In this document: one piece after another, positions 22,928-34,450 of the stretch
Numbering within the stretch: position 1 is the stretch's first letter
How the letters are laid out: each line of letters starts with the position of its first letter
Made by a program: the position numbers and the translations under genes
The notes under the pieces: generated by a model
Database searches by the model: none
What the model was told of the DNA's origin: nothing
The model's input: the letters and a program-made list of their open reading frames with translations, nothing else
DNA from: Petrosia ficiformis
Taxonomy: Eukaryota > Porifera > Demospongiae > Haplosclerida > Petrosiidae
NCBI GenBank assembly: GCA_947044365.1
Contig: OX345636.1
Coordinates: 15,549,115 to 15,613,114 of the forward strand
Length of the DNA stretch: 64,000 bases
Reading direction: 5' to 3'

Positions 22928-24399
22928 ATGGCTTCAAGGTTGGAGTGTTTACCAGGAATTGAAATGTTTATTCGGGAGAAGGTTGAAATTTACAGGGAAA
23001 CGCACATAAAAATTAGTGAGGAACTAAAACGTTTATACCCAGGCTTAAGAGGATTGAGTGCAATGAGTATACGCCGCTTTTGTATTTCTCACCATATCCA
23101 TAAAACTGCCAGACTAGCTGATTATTATGTTGATAGGATCGTGTCAGTAAATATAATGAAGGTAAACATGTTTTACCATTAAGGGTACAATAACAAGCAA
23201 AATTTTTTTTGAAGGTGGGTGGACAATATGGCAGAAAAACTATGGCCGGTTTACTGAATTCTCAAGGATACGGAACTGCAGAAAACCGAATTGGAGCAGC
23301 TCTGAAAAGACTGCAACCTGTGCAACATCAACGCAGAAGTTTTTTAAGCCTTTATCGCCTCAGCAATCCAGTTCCATATATTGCCAAGTATTTTGGTCAC
23401 AAAGTACACATAGATCAAAATGAGAAATTATGCATGTTTGGTGTTACTCATGTTTTGGCAGTGGATGGCTTTAGCGGGAAAATAGTTGCTCTATCTACTA
23501 TGCCTGTCAAGAACTACATTGTAATATATGAACATATATATGTGTGACTATTTTTTTAATCATGCATTGCAGTTATATTGATGTGAGTATGAATTACATT
23601 TTACATTAGGAGGATGACCATGGATTATGGACTATGGGATGAACTAAGAATTGACCATGGAACAGAGTGGGCATTGATGCTGTTTTCACAATGTCAGCTT
23701 GCACAGTTTAGAAATGATGTGTCTAAACCACCCTATATACAGTCAAGCTCTAAAGAGGTAAAATGTGAAACTCTGGGTTGTAAAACATTTTATTATTTCT
23801 TTTAGAATCATACAGTTGAGCGACTGTGGTTAGAAGTTAATGATCGAGTTAATTATCCTTTGAAACGAGTCATTATCAGGATGGCAGAAGCATCTCAGTT
23901 TAATATGGACAATCCAATTCACAAGTACTGTGTTTCCTGGTTCACCATTAATGTATCAAACTCTGGCCTGAAATTGTTTGTCAGTTCATGGAATGCACAT
24001 CCAATGCCAGGTGAAATATTTTTTCTTCAAGTGAAGTTAGCATTAATAATTGCAAATCTTTTCACAGGGAGAAGGAGTGGTTTATCAAGGGGCATACCCA
24101 ATGAAAGAATCCTAGTTGACAATCGAACCAGACGCATTGACAGATCTCTTTTGCCAAGTGCTAATGAAATCACACAGCAGTACAGGAATAGTGGAGGACA
24201 AATTACAGACATTCGTCCAGTTGGTGTAGATCCTATTGCTGATAACTCACATAAATGTTCTATTCGGATGTCCTCGTTTACTGAATACTACCCGTCTTTT
24301 GATCTGATATTTCATCAAGTTGTAAATGGAAATGACAGTTTATTCCAAGATGCATTGAAATTTTTTATTGATATAACATATCGATTGTCTTCTTCATAA
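22928..24399 (+). CDS. Integrase-like (rve-fold) DD38E transposase
   Basis: Exons are approximately 22928-23161, 23215-23520 or slightly longer, about 23611-23757, 23806-24010 and 24067-24399. The first part is helical (an HTH-like SAMSIRRFC segment), followed by YGRKTMAGLL. The catalytic core shows HIDQNEK (Asp at 23413-23415), RIDHGTEW (Asp at 23653-23655) and NHTVERLW (Glu at 23818-23820). The spacing from the second Asp to the Glu is 38 residues, as in retroviral-type integrases. WNAHPMP joined to GRRSG follows at an intron. The junction between the second and third exons is unclear, because no donor and acceptor pair preserves the frame. The rest looks intact. It would cut and rejoin the element's inverted repeats. 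Confidence 0.85.
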
Positions 24400-24583
24400 A
24401 TACAGTAGGTGTGTCTGCTGGGGAGGGTAAAATGTGCTAAAAAGATTTTACATATGTGACTGTCACTAATATTCATTATTTATTTATTTATTTATTTTTT
24501 AATTTGTTTGACAGTCAGAAAAAATAATACATGTCAATTAAACAAAATAAAATATAAGAAATAATACAATACAATAATACTTA

Positions 24584-24850
24584 TTAATGAGCAATTTTAA
24601 TGTCGGTTTCAGTATTTACTAAGTCTATTGGTACATTATAAACAGCTTTATTTAGAGACGATTGAGCACCACGGATACATTGGATACAAGATCTAAGCAG
24701 GGCAAATGAAGTGCAGCAACGTAGCCAACCAAGAGTTTTAGAATATAACTGATCCCGCTTCTCAGCAATCAGTGATGCCAACCGTTTGAAAAATAATGTA
24801 CATTCCCGGGACATACCACCAGTGACAGAGAAAACGAGTGGAGTAAACGT
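24584..24850 (-). other. Fragment resembling a reverse-transcriptase C-terminus
   Basis: The minus-strand frame reads FTPLVFSVTGGMSRE, then KRLASLIAEK, then LGWLRCCTSFALLRSCIQCI. From memory, this phrase order is common at the C-terminus of invertebrate reverse-transcriptase-like proteins. It lies just inside the right inverted repeat, convergent with the integrase gene, and ends at TGA/TAA-rich sequence. It may be a captured fragment or the last exon of an unseen gene. Confidence in the family is moderate. Confidence 0.5.
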
Positions 24851-24894
24851 GGAATTATTCTTTTATATTTACAATCGTTCTCCATTTTATTATT

Positions 24895-25300
24895 TACCCA
24901 TGTGACTAAATGTCATGTGACTGATTATTATTTCATATTTTCATTTTATTCATTACTGTATTCTATAATTATGTTAGTTAATAAAAATCCAAGTGTTAAA
25001 CAAGTCTGATAAGTAGTGATGAAATAAAAATGAAATCAAAATTTAAAATTTAAAATTCGATTTTAAGTGATAACAAAAATGAAATGAAAATTCAAAATTT
25101 AAAATTCAATTTCAAGTGATAACAAAATGATGCTGTAATAATTCATTTTTAGACTTTAGTGATAGTTGTCTACAGTGCGGAAGCAAATGGTACATTTAAA
25201 ACTTTGTAAGATATGAGTTATAACATGAAAGAAACAGAAAATTTAGCAAAATCAATTTTCAATGTAAATGAAAATTGCTTGAACCAAAAGTGCACTGACC
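24895..25300 (-). repeat. Right long terminal inverted repeat of the integrase-type element
   Basis: This is the reverse complement of 20667-21153, apart from short deletions relative to the left copy. Confidence 0.9.
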
Positions 25301-25339
25301 ATAGTAACATTAATAAACTAACGCGTTCAAAGGGTTAAT

Positions 25340-26383
25340 TCAATGACTCAGCATTGTTTAAACCATTGTGTAATTCTTTATGTTCATTGAGAAATAACAG
25401 ATAATCTTAACCTTACAGAAATTACCCAGGAATTCATTTTTAAAAATGAAAGGATTTTTTGGAAAATTTTGTTATGTACAATTTTTTGTTGTTGAATAAA
25501 TTGAATCTGTAGATGAATGATTAAGCATGGCTTGTTGTGCATGCCCCCCCCCCCCCCCCCCATTTGAAAATTGCTTCCTACTTCCTTGAAATGTGAGTTA
25601 ATTGCATTAATGATAAAATACCAATTGTAAATTGTAAAAAATGCATAATTATGATGATGATACAAATTTAGATTATCCCTGGGGATTTCCCATAATCATA
25701 ACTTGCACATTCAGCACAAGAATTACATAAATGTAACAATTTATTATTACAATAATTTTGCTGCAACAGGCACTTTGATTTCAGATATAGCCAGATATAG
25801 TACATTTGTGTATGCACGTTTGTCTGTGACTGCTTTGAAAGAGAATTAATGCAAGGATCAATATCAAACTGAAAAGGCATGGAAACAAGGCTGGGATGGT
25901 TGTACATTCTCTCATTTTAATATAAAAATGTTTATTTTTATTATTTATTAGAAACACATAGTTTGATCTACAACACAGTTTGTAGTCTCATTATTAGGCA
26001 TTACAAAATGGTCAGTTAGTGCTGCGACTAGTCAGCATTACAAATTTCCTGTATATTTTCTATTTTCTAAAAGGAACAACATCAATATTTCTTGTGATAT
26101 ATTTAGATATTAATGTGATGTTACAATGTACAGGTGTTTCTTTATTACTGTATGTGTTAATTATCACTATCTTGTACATACTTGTTTAAACAGGTTTTAC
26201 TGCAGGAATATTCTAGTATGATGATCATATGTATATTAGGAATATTCTAATTTCATATATATAATCAATAATTATTGTGTTAGTTCAGTTGAGTTCAATA
26301 AACGATCCCAGTATCTTATAATATAACATTTCTCATCCAAAAAAGCCATTTACCTTGCACATCACCACTATTATTATACTTAT
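25340..26383. repeat. Block B copy 1, noncoding part
   Basis: The stretch is collinear with 44525-45786. It contains a poly-C run (about 17 C at 25544-25561) that is only about 7 long in the other copy. The short open frames at 25384-25665 and 25668-25907 are not conserved well enough to be called genes. Confidence 0.7.
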
Positions 26384-26554
26384 TAAAGTGTGAGATTTTA
26401 TTGAGCTAAAATTACATGATAAATAATTCTGAAATGCAGAACGTTTCGACCTGAATGTCTTCTTCAGCTGTATGCCTGTATGACCTTCAGGTCGAAACGT
26501 TCTACATTTCAGAATTATTTATCATAATTTAGCTCAATAAAATCTCACACTTTA
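26384..26554. mobile_element. Short hairpin MITE (copy in block B1)
   Basis: The arms 26384-26455 and 26486-26554 are inverted repeats containing GAACGTTTCGACCTGAA. The counterpart in block B copy 2 is 45787-45951. The element predates the block duplication. Confidence 0.8.
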
Positions 26555-26688
26555 ATCTAACAACATGATAACAAATATCTACGAAGTTATTACAATACTT
26601 ATGTTTGCACATTTATGTTGGAAAAAATGAAAAACAAGTTTAAAAATATAAGGTATATAATTATATTATTTAAAAATGTTGTTTTGGT

Positions 26689-29186
26689 TCATCTCAGTTG
26701 AAGGGAATCTAATGAAAAGATCTGTATCCTGTGGTTTCCAGAATCCACAACAACAAGCTCCTTGGAGAGTCGTACCGCAATACCTTTTGGTCCGAGAAAT
26801 TGTCCTTGATCTGAACCTTTACCTCCAAATCGAAATAACAATCTTCCCTCTTTTGAGAAAATCGCAACACAGTGGCTTCCTGTTTCAGTAACAGCAATGC
26901 ATTCATTTGGTAGAATGGCAGTGCCAAATGGTTGCTTTAGTACTCCATTCTTTCTTGCATCTGTTGATTTGTTATCCCATAGTGAATGGCCATCAGGGTT
27001 CATTACCCTCGCCGCGTAGCGTAGGCGGAAGGGTACGGTAATCGTTTTGTCTGTGTGTCTGTGTGTCTGTGTATCTGTGTGTCTGTGTGTTAGCAATTTT
27101 TCTGAAAAAATATAAACATTGACATTTCAAAAGGGGTACTGGTAGACTTCAAATTATACAAGGAAAAAAAATAACGTAGGAATTCTTATAAAACCGTTTG
27201 GTTCTAAAGTTATGACAATTTTTATAACTCACAGTTGCCGTTTTACGACTTTAAGATGAAATGAGGGCAATAACGAGAGTAAATATGGACACACAAAACA
27301 CAAGTGATCCTGTTTCATGGCTGTCGCTAGCCAAGAAACACTTCAAACCAAAAACAATCGAGGTAATGGTTGCTACTACACCACCATTGTTGCAAGATAG
27401 AAAGCTACCTAGCTCCACCTACAGGTATGTGCACGTGCGCATGCTTGCAAAGCGTCATGTAATAAACACGTTGGAGACTTTAGAGTTAGACTTCAGACAT
27501 TTTTCGTTGTTTTTCGAAGGAAAACAGCGAATAAAATGTAAGGTATATATACAAATTATACATTTTTTTCATTGATATTCTTATTTTGTCTTTTAGGATA
27601 TAAAGTTATAACAGTTTTAATCCCCATAAATGTTTTTCAAATTTATGTGTATTCCAAAAAGTATTGTTTGTTTCATACACAAACTTTATTATATTTTGAA
27701 AACAATTGTAGTGCTTTGTATTACTTTGCCACATAGGCGAGGGTCCCGTCCCGACGGCGCTCGTTTTAACAAGGCATCCATCTTTCAAATCAGAAATAAT
27801 AAGATAATCATTTCTGTAACCTAACCCAAATGGCCTCGTTCCTACATCTTGGCACTCTACCTTCCCATGAAACTTGCCACTACAATCCAAGCAGTGTATA
27901 CTACACTTGTTATCAATTGGCCAAACCGTAGCATAAGAGCAGACAGTTCCTTTTGTACGATCACATAATGCAGAAGTGATTGCTAATGGCAATACATTAA
28001 TATTATGGTGAAGAATGCATGTGCTAAACCTAAAGTCCCCTTTAATCTTCACCACATTAAGATTACAAACTGACTTTCTTGGAGAAAACCTTTCTGTACG
28101 GTGTTGTGCATGTGATTATATGTTAAAGCTTTTGGTCGACTGTTGTCTCTGAAACGTAAAGTAGCTTTCTTGGAGTTGACATCAATACCTTCTGCTAATC
28201 TTAGACAGAAGTTCTCTGCATCAGAAATAATCATATGGCCTTGTGCATTGGTACATATATCATCAAAATTAACAGTTTCATTAACTGCTTCAGCAAACCG
28301 TCCACCAACTATAACATTTGAAGGTAAAATGATACTTGCTGTTGTAAAAAGTGAGATCAAATCATCGTATAGATGCTCACAATCGGACATCATATCAGGA
28401 CATACATTTTTATAATCTGTAGAAGATAACTCTGCAATCTCATCAGTAGATACAGGTGGAGAAATAGAAGATATGTTTTTTGGGATGGGGCTGTTGCTAT
28501 CAGATTTTAGAGTTGGATGACCACCAGGTTAGGGAGGAGGTGTGCTAACAAAACTTTCATTAGGTTTGTTTTTAATTTCTTCATTTGTCATCGTGACTGA
28601 CTCTGGGCTGTGTTTAGGAAGAGATAAACTCCTTGAATACATGCTATGATTACCATAAATTGCTGCAATGAATTTTGGAGTAAGTTCACCTACTTTGTCA
28701 TTTAATTTATCCATACCTGGTTTGTTAATCGACACTGTTGGAACTTTGACCTTAAGTTGATTATTAATTGGTTCATTGTCTTTCAACTTCTCTACTTGTT
28801 CTTTCTTTTTGACTTCAAGTGTGTCTATTATTCCGTCTTTCCAGGTTCTCATTGCATCAACAGCAATACTAAACGACTTCACAGCATCATAGCACTCAGA
28901 GTAGATTTTATCATATTGTACTCGACGAGTAGCTGATATTTCCTTAATATTTTCTGTTTTCTTGATACTATCCTTCACTCTTCTCAGCTGCATTTCTAAC
29001 TGTTTTATTTCAGTTGCAATATATTTTTCATAACTATATAGTAATTTTGTGACCAGCATGACCTACTGTAAGGCACTGCAAACAGAGAAGTTGATTACAT
29101 TCTCGGCAAAAGGTCTGTATTTCTTCTCCAACATGATTACTGCAGCCCTGAGGCGGTGGATGCCCTTGGGAAAGAGGTGGATTCAT
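26689..29186 (-). pseudogene. B-box/coiled-coil/NHL gene, broken copy
   Basis: This aligns along its whole length with the intact gene at 46081-47814. Lesions: an extra 4 bp (TATA) near 29036 shifts the frame after the B-box; a stop falls near 28529; a deletion near 28100 removes about 12 bp; and a 758-bp repeat (27005-27762) sits inside the NHL coding region. The NHL C-terminus (27000-26689) remains readable. The ATG equivalent is at 29186-29184. Confidence 0.85.
27005..27762 (+). mobile_element. CCCTCGCCGCGTAG-family repeat inserted in the NHL pseudogene
   Basis: It starts ACCCTCGCCGCGTAGCG and ends GGGTCCCGTCCCGACGG plus CGCTCG. The paralogous NHL gene reads straight through at about 46391, giving exact limits with at most a 2-bp (TT) overlap. 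It contains CTGTGTGT-type simple sequence near 27050-27092. The open frame 27261-27575 has no known domain. Confidence 0.85.
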
Positions 29187-30115
29187 CACTGTCAAACATC
29201 AAACTTTTTCTACTTTATCAGAGAAAAGCTCACCCAGTTTACCCAGACTAAGCAGACTATCTTGTCCACAGACTGCTACGTTAGTTAGAAGGTGTGACGG
29301 TCTGGGGACGAGACCAAAATTATGCTTTTTTTTTTTTATTGGCAGCATTGGTTTTTTTTTTCATTGGCTAAATACTGACTTGCTTTACAGTCCAACCCAC
29401 CTAACATTGCAATGCATATTTATATATTCTTAGACTATTGATCTTTTGTTTCAAATTTATGTAATATTGCATTTAAATTTTCTATTCTTTATCACTGCAT
29501 AATAATTCAAATATTATTAACAAGTTGATATACCTCTAAAATTCAAATTACATCCACTAATTTATTTAATTCTGAACACAATATACCCTTGATAATTATT
29601 ATTACTTATTAAATAGGCATGATAAGTATAATTACACTGTTAAAAATGAGGTGCTCTATAGTGGTTGTTTATATTTGAGGGTATAATTAGGTTGACATGG
29701 AAACTTTTGATCTTTCAATTTTAAACCCAAAGTTTTGCAGAAACTTGGTTGAGTCTGAAGTTGATATCACTGTTAATTGTTGTCCTTAGTGATGTATTCA
29801 AATATAAAACACTGGAGCATTTTTAACAGTGTAAATGGCATAATTATAATAACGATCCTTATTGACCACAACCATTGGCATAGGAAGACGATTTTGATCA
29901 TGGGGGCACATCTAAACTAGATTTTTCCCAGACAATGTTTTATTGAGTAAAATTCTCTGAAGTGAAGCTCGAGAGAAGTTGCTAATTCTTATGAAATATA
30001 CGATATTATGGCCGTACAGTTGGGCTGGGGCCCGGGGATTTGGCAGCTGGGGACGTGGCTATTGAAATAATTTTTGATGATTGACCTATCATCACTATTG
30101 ACAGTAGATCGAATA
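29187..30115. other. Spacer between the NHL pseudogene and Death-domain copy 1
   Basis: It corresponds to 47815-48794 in block B copy 2 and holds no gene. It is expected to contain the promoters of a divergent gene pair. Poly-T runs lie at 29325-29340 and 29352-29361. Confidence 0.5.
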
Positions 30116-30498
30116 ATGTCTCGAAAAGGTGAGGAATGTAATTCGTAAAGTTATCACTGTTATCGTTTTAGAAGATTCACACGAATTGACAGTGAAAGAA
30201 TTGTCAGCTACTTTAAAGGGATACAAGTGCTGATCTTGAGTTTTTAATGGTACAGTTAGGTGTTCCACTGAGTCATTTCAGACAGTTGTGGAGTCCGTCC
30301 AATGATGGGGTACTAGTGAAATGTGTGGACTACTGGCTCAGAAGCAATGAAGATCCAAAGTGGGAAGATGTAATAAAAGCACTGGAGGGGAGTGGCGATA
30401 TTAAACTGGCAAGTCATATCAGAAGAAAAATTTCCCAAAGTGGTAAATTTCTGTACAGACACTATAACACACTTCTATTTTCCTTTTGCAGTGTATGA
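30116..30498 (+). pseudogene. Death-domain protein, copy 1, frameshifted
   Basis: A small first exon (ATG at 30116, MSRK) ends at a GTGAG donor, and the second exon starts at 30172. An extra A near 30213 shifts the frame and leads to an early TGA. The downstream frame 30247-30498 still encodes the Death-domain fold: LGVPLSHFRQLW, then the conserved YWLRSNEDPKWEDVIKAL, then SHIRRKI. Copies are at 48795-49201 (same orientation) and 43066-43404 (inverted). The family is an adaptor domain for self-association in signalling. Confidence 0.75.
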
Positions 30499-32032
30499 GG
30501 GAGATTATACGTTATTATAATTTGACAAATTTACTCAAAGGTGTTATATGACTAGCAGGACAGTATGTTAGCCACTCTTAAATCACTGCTAAAATATGGA
30601 ATTGTTGAAAAACGCTTCTTTTATTTTCCAGGCTTTCTACTGTCATTGTGGGTTCATTTTTAATTTCATGTGGAAAACATATTGTCCTTCTAGTGGCTAG
30701 TGTTATCTACCCATAGCACACACGTACCTGATAGGATGATATATTCATTTGTGATAGGGATCATAAAATTTGACTAAAGAATGCAATTAAGGTTATACTA
30801 AAACAATACTTACTGGTAAACAGGTATCCTTTTATGTTTAAACCACTATAATGAATTTTTCTATTTAATGACATGTCCAATCAGTATGGCACCCTCTGCA
30901 AAATATGAAATTCCACATATTTATCACCAGACATGGAGTCAATTACAATGCAATGTAATATGTTACCTTAAAAATCAGTATAATTACAACCTGTATTACA
31001 TATAAGTCAATTAATTTAATTACATTACTATTACCTTAAAAATCAGTATATTACTATTATTGCTGAAGTCAGTGTTACTGTTATGGATTACTATAGTATT
31101 AAGGTTTCTTCGAAGTTCATTCAAGTTTTAAACTAAATGATCATTGCATTTAATGTTCACTAGTTCAGTAAGTTTGCAACCTTTTGGCAAAAAAAAAGTT
31201 CCAATATTAAAAAGTCTCTCTACTTGCCCTACTTTAATCAAATAGGAAGCCATTAGATGAAAAGCACTTCTTTTGTGATATAATAATAGTATGCACAGAT
31301 GATATCCCCTAGGGATTATCAGATATCGTTTAAAGGAAATGATATCTCAAATGAAATAATGATACTAATTATAACAATTATTAAATGAAAGAAGTATATA
31401 ATTTTATATATACTATAAGGGCTATAGTGATGACTTAACTGGAGACACATGATTTATGTTGACACTGAGATTGAACAGCCATCGACACATCCAAAAACTC
31501 CAGAAATAGAGCTGCCACAGATCTCTTTCTGGCATTAGCTGTTAGAGTACATAATTTAGATCCCCCATAGTTGGTAACTAGAATACATTTTTAGGACATT
31601 CCTTTTTACCTTCTCTGGCACAACTCCATTTGTTAAAAACTTTAACTGACCAAGAGATACTTCACTTTGCATGTATATAACTCCTTAAACCGTTTCTCTG
31701 TAACACTTTACATGCATGCGATATGCCCTAGTGTTCAATGATGTTTTTTGATTACCATGGCATTAGCAACCAATAAGACATCATTTCCTCCATCTGTAAT
31801 GGCTTCCCGCATGATAAACCAGTTATTGTGTATACATTCCGCTTGATGTGTTATCGATACACACTCAGAAAGGAATAAATATTGTATATTACAATTACTA
31901 TTACCTTACCATCGAGATTGTATATTACTAATACTAATACTATTGCTTGACTGTCTAGCTATTACTGTTACTATATAGTACTATTACCTCAGTTTTTTAG
32001 TTACCTATGACAATTACTATTACCTTGAAACA
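30499..32032. other. Noncoding part of block B copy 1
   Basis: This is nearly identical to 49202-50740 and contains no supported gene. A short Leu-rich frame after TTTTATTTTCCAG (about 30630) could be a decayed last exon of the Death-domain gene, but it is not open in both copies. Confidence 0.55.
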
Positions 32033-33720
32033 TGCATGTAAAGAATATCCTCACACCCCAGGAGCAGTGCAATTTGCATGATCGATTTGTTCCCCTTCCT
32101 AACAACAAATCCTGGATGAAACTCAAACTAAGTGTTTGTCTCCTCTTTGATATCACTTGTCCTTTGCCTTACAAGGAAACCTCAATTGATAAGGGATGTG
32201 TCCTATTTTCTCACAGGTGTTATATGCCTATAATACCATCCATATATACCTGGTGATAATCCTATACTAATTAACTACACTGTAAAAATAACACTTATTT
32301 GGTTACTTGAGTTCAATACAACATAAATAATATACTCCTAAGACTATGTAAATTAGTATTGATTTGTCTTCTTGTTATTATAGGTAATGTTTACAAATAG
32401 TAATTTATTTCTTGATTAGTATAATTATGTACATGCCATAATAAGAATGGTACCAAAAATAACACAAACATAGTATATGTGCAGGTATGTCATAGGCACA
32501 AAGCTCCCGTGGTATATCAAAGGTTACTATGGTAATGACCCACACACTATAGTAAAACGTACAGTAATTATGTATAATATGTGAAGGTGGTATCCTCCCA
32601 TGGAGCCAACTCTCACAAGGTGATTGAGATCAACTCCCACAACTTTAATTTGTCATGTGATGAACTCTTGCCAGATCAACTAGCGAAAAAAATGTATGAA
32701 ATTGAATGTATTTTGACTACAAGAGTAGTAATGTTGTAATAATTGTGTGTGATATTCACTCCCATGTTTCTAATTTATAGTTTATGTAATGTTGAATTAC
32801 TGTTCAATTAGTTGATCTTGTGACAAGTTTATCTTGTAAGAGTTGATCTCATGACAAAATGAATTTGTGGGAGTTAATTTCATGGAAGTTGATCTCATGG
32901 GGTTGATTGTATGGAAGTGAGTGATATTTGTAAGTGACTTAGATCATTTTAAATGAGAGCGATACTTTCAACCTGATAAGAATATCTATAAAAAAATGAA
33001 TTCCTATATATCATACTATGGGCCATAGATGCACAGCAGCTTTCTGTGCATTTTCCTAGCATCCTATAAAAAATTATACTTAAAATAGTATATCTTATTG
33101 AGACACCATGCGTGTATATATAATTATATAATAATTATATAATTATGTCAGGTATGGATAATAGTAGTAGGTAAAACTAATTTATAACTATAAATATATA
33201 GAATGAAATGTAAATTGACATGATTATAATCAAGTTCAGGTGTTTCAGTGCTTGACCACAGATCCATTTTGTTTTCTGCAAGGTTTTTGATACTCTGTTT
33301 TAAATTTCTTTCATTTTATGTATAAACTGCAGCTGGTCATAATAAGTTTAATACTATGCAAGCAGCACTGTCGGGACGGGACCCTCACCTACATGGCAAA
33401 GTAATACAAACTATAATTTTTTTCTGAATATAAAATTACAATAATTATAATTATTTGTCATTGATCGTTTGTATGGTGACATAATAATGAAAATTTAGAT
33501 GGATTACTTAAGTGTATGAAACATAATTCTACATAAGTACTTACACCGCTATAAAGCAAACTACAAAGAACTGTACTTATGTAGGGTTATATGGAAGTGG
33601 TTTGTTTAATTTTAGATTCCACGTTAACCTCCCAACCTTGTTCGCATGCTTTTTGGGTTTTGATGTTCCTACATCTTCCTCCATTTTTATTGAAATGTTT
33701 TTATTATTCTTGTATTTATT
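32033..33720. repeat. Block A, copy 2 (diverged)
   Basis: It matches 95-2700 and 51240-53560 with more substitutions than those two show with each other, and it lacks both of their private insertions. It ends in a single arm of the foldback repeat (33590-33720). No gene is seen. Confidence 0.8.
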
Positions 33721-34139
33721 GTATTTTTCTGAGTGGTAGATGATTTGTGAATATTTTATGGAGATTGCAATGAGGCTTGATCATCATTGAAGGTCAGACT
33801 TTTGCATATTTATATCCATTATTAATGAATTGATTATCATTCTCTTTCACTTACAGATGATGCTGCCTATTTTCTATTTCACTTACAGCTTTGCCACAAG
33901 AAGTAATGCTAGTCTCTGTGTCAACTATTCCGCATTCCAGTACTCATCATAGTATATTATTAGTATACCATGGTTTTAATATGAATAACTATTACACTCA
34001 TTATCTTAAGAATGTATTTGCTCAAAAACTTTATTACTATGCTTACAATTCCAATGTAGCAAGCAGTTACAGTAAACAGCTTTCGTGTTCTGAGGACACA
34101 AATGAACATGCGCAATTAATTCCACGTGGCTAAGTTAAT
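33721..34139. other. Noncoding spacer
   Basis: Only a short open frame (33891-34133) without recognisable similarity is present. Confidence 0.35.
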
Positions 34140-34450
34140 GAATGCACTTATAAAAATGGCGTCCAATTCGAGATCAAATCTTTACCGTCATTGAGACTGT
34201 CTTCTGTCATAGTATCTGAAGATATCATCTCAATACTTGTGGACCAAAATTTTACTATAAATGCGATTGGAATGGTGTTAGAATCATTGAGATACTTTAA
34301 CAAACAAAAATATGATTTGTCTGGAAAATAATAATAATAATAATAATAGTAATAACAGATTTTGCTAGTTTTGCCACGTAACGGTTCTCTACCTTAACAA
34401 CAATGTTTGGCCATTTAGAAGGCATTGGTAGTCATAAAAACACTAGATTT
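34140..34450 (-). repeat. Inverted copy of the 10660-10990 repeat
   Basis: GGCGTCCAATTCGAGATCAA at the start and TTTGGCCATTTAGAAGGC near the end are reverse-complement relatives of the 10.7-11.0 kb stretch, including the (ATA)n run. No coding potential is evident. Confidence 0.7.

Larger units (their letters stand above)
20667..25300. mobile_element. Integrase-type DNA transposon with RING-finger gene
   Basis: Long terminal inverted repeats begin GGTCAGTGCACTTTTGG at each end and are flanked by ATAGTA (20661-20666 and 25301-25306), a 6-bp target duplication. The inside carries a plus-strand DD38E integrase-like gene and a minus-strand RING-finger gene transcribed divergently from about 22.6-22.9 kb. 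A reverse-transcriptase-like fragment lies on the minus strand near the right end. The 6-bp duplication and integrase-like protein recall IS3EU-type elements, but that assignment is from memory. The repeats differ by only a few substitutions and indels, so the insertion is young. Confidence 0.85.
20089..25334. mobile_element. TTAA-flanked MITE-like element, split by a nested transposon
   Basis: TTAA lies on both sides (20085-20088 and 25335-25338). The ends CCCTTTGAGCGCG and (reverse) CCCTTTGAACGCG match. Directly inside the left end are two AT palindromes (CGCATATATATATGCG and a relative at 20145-20165). The left portion is 20089-20660 and the right portion 25307-25334; everything between belongs to a second element inserted with target duplication ATAGTA. 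TTAA duplication is typical of piggyBac-type elements. No transposase of that type is present, so it was nonautonomous. Confidence 0.75.
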
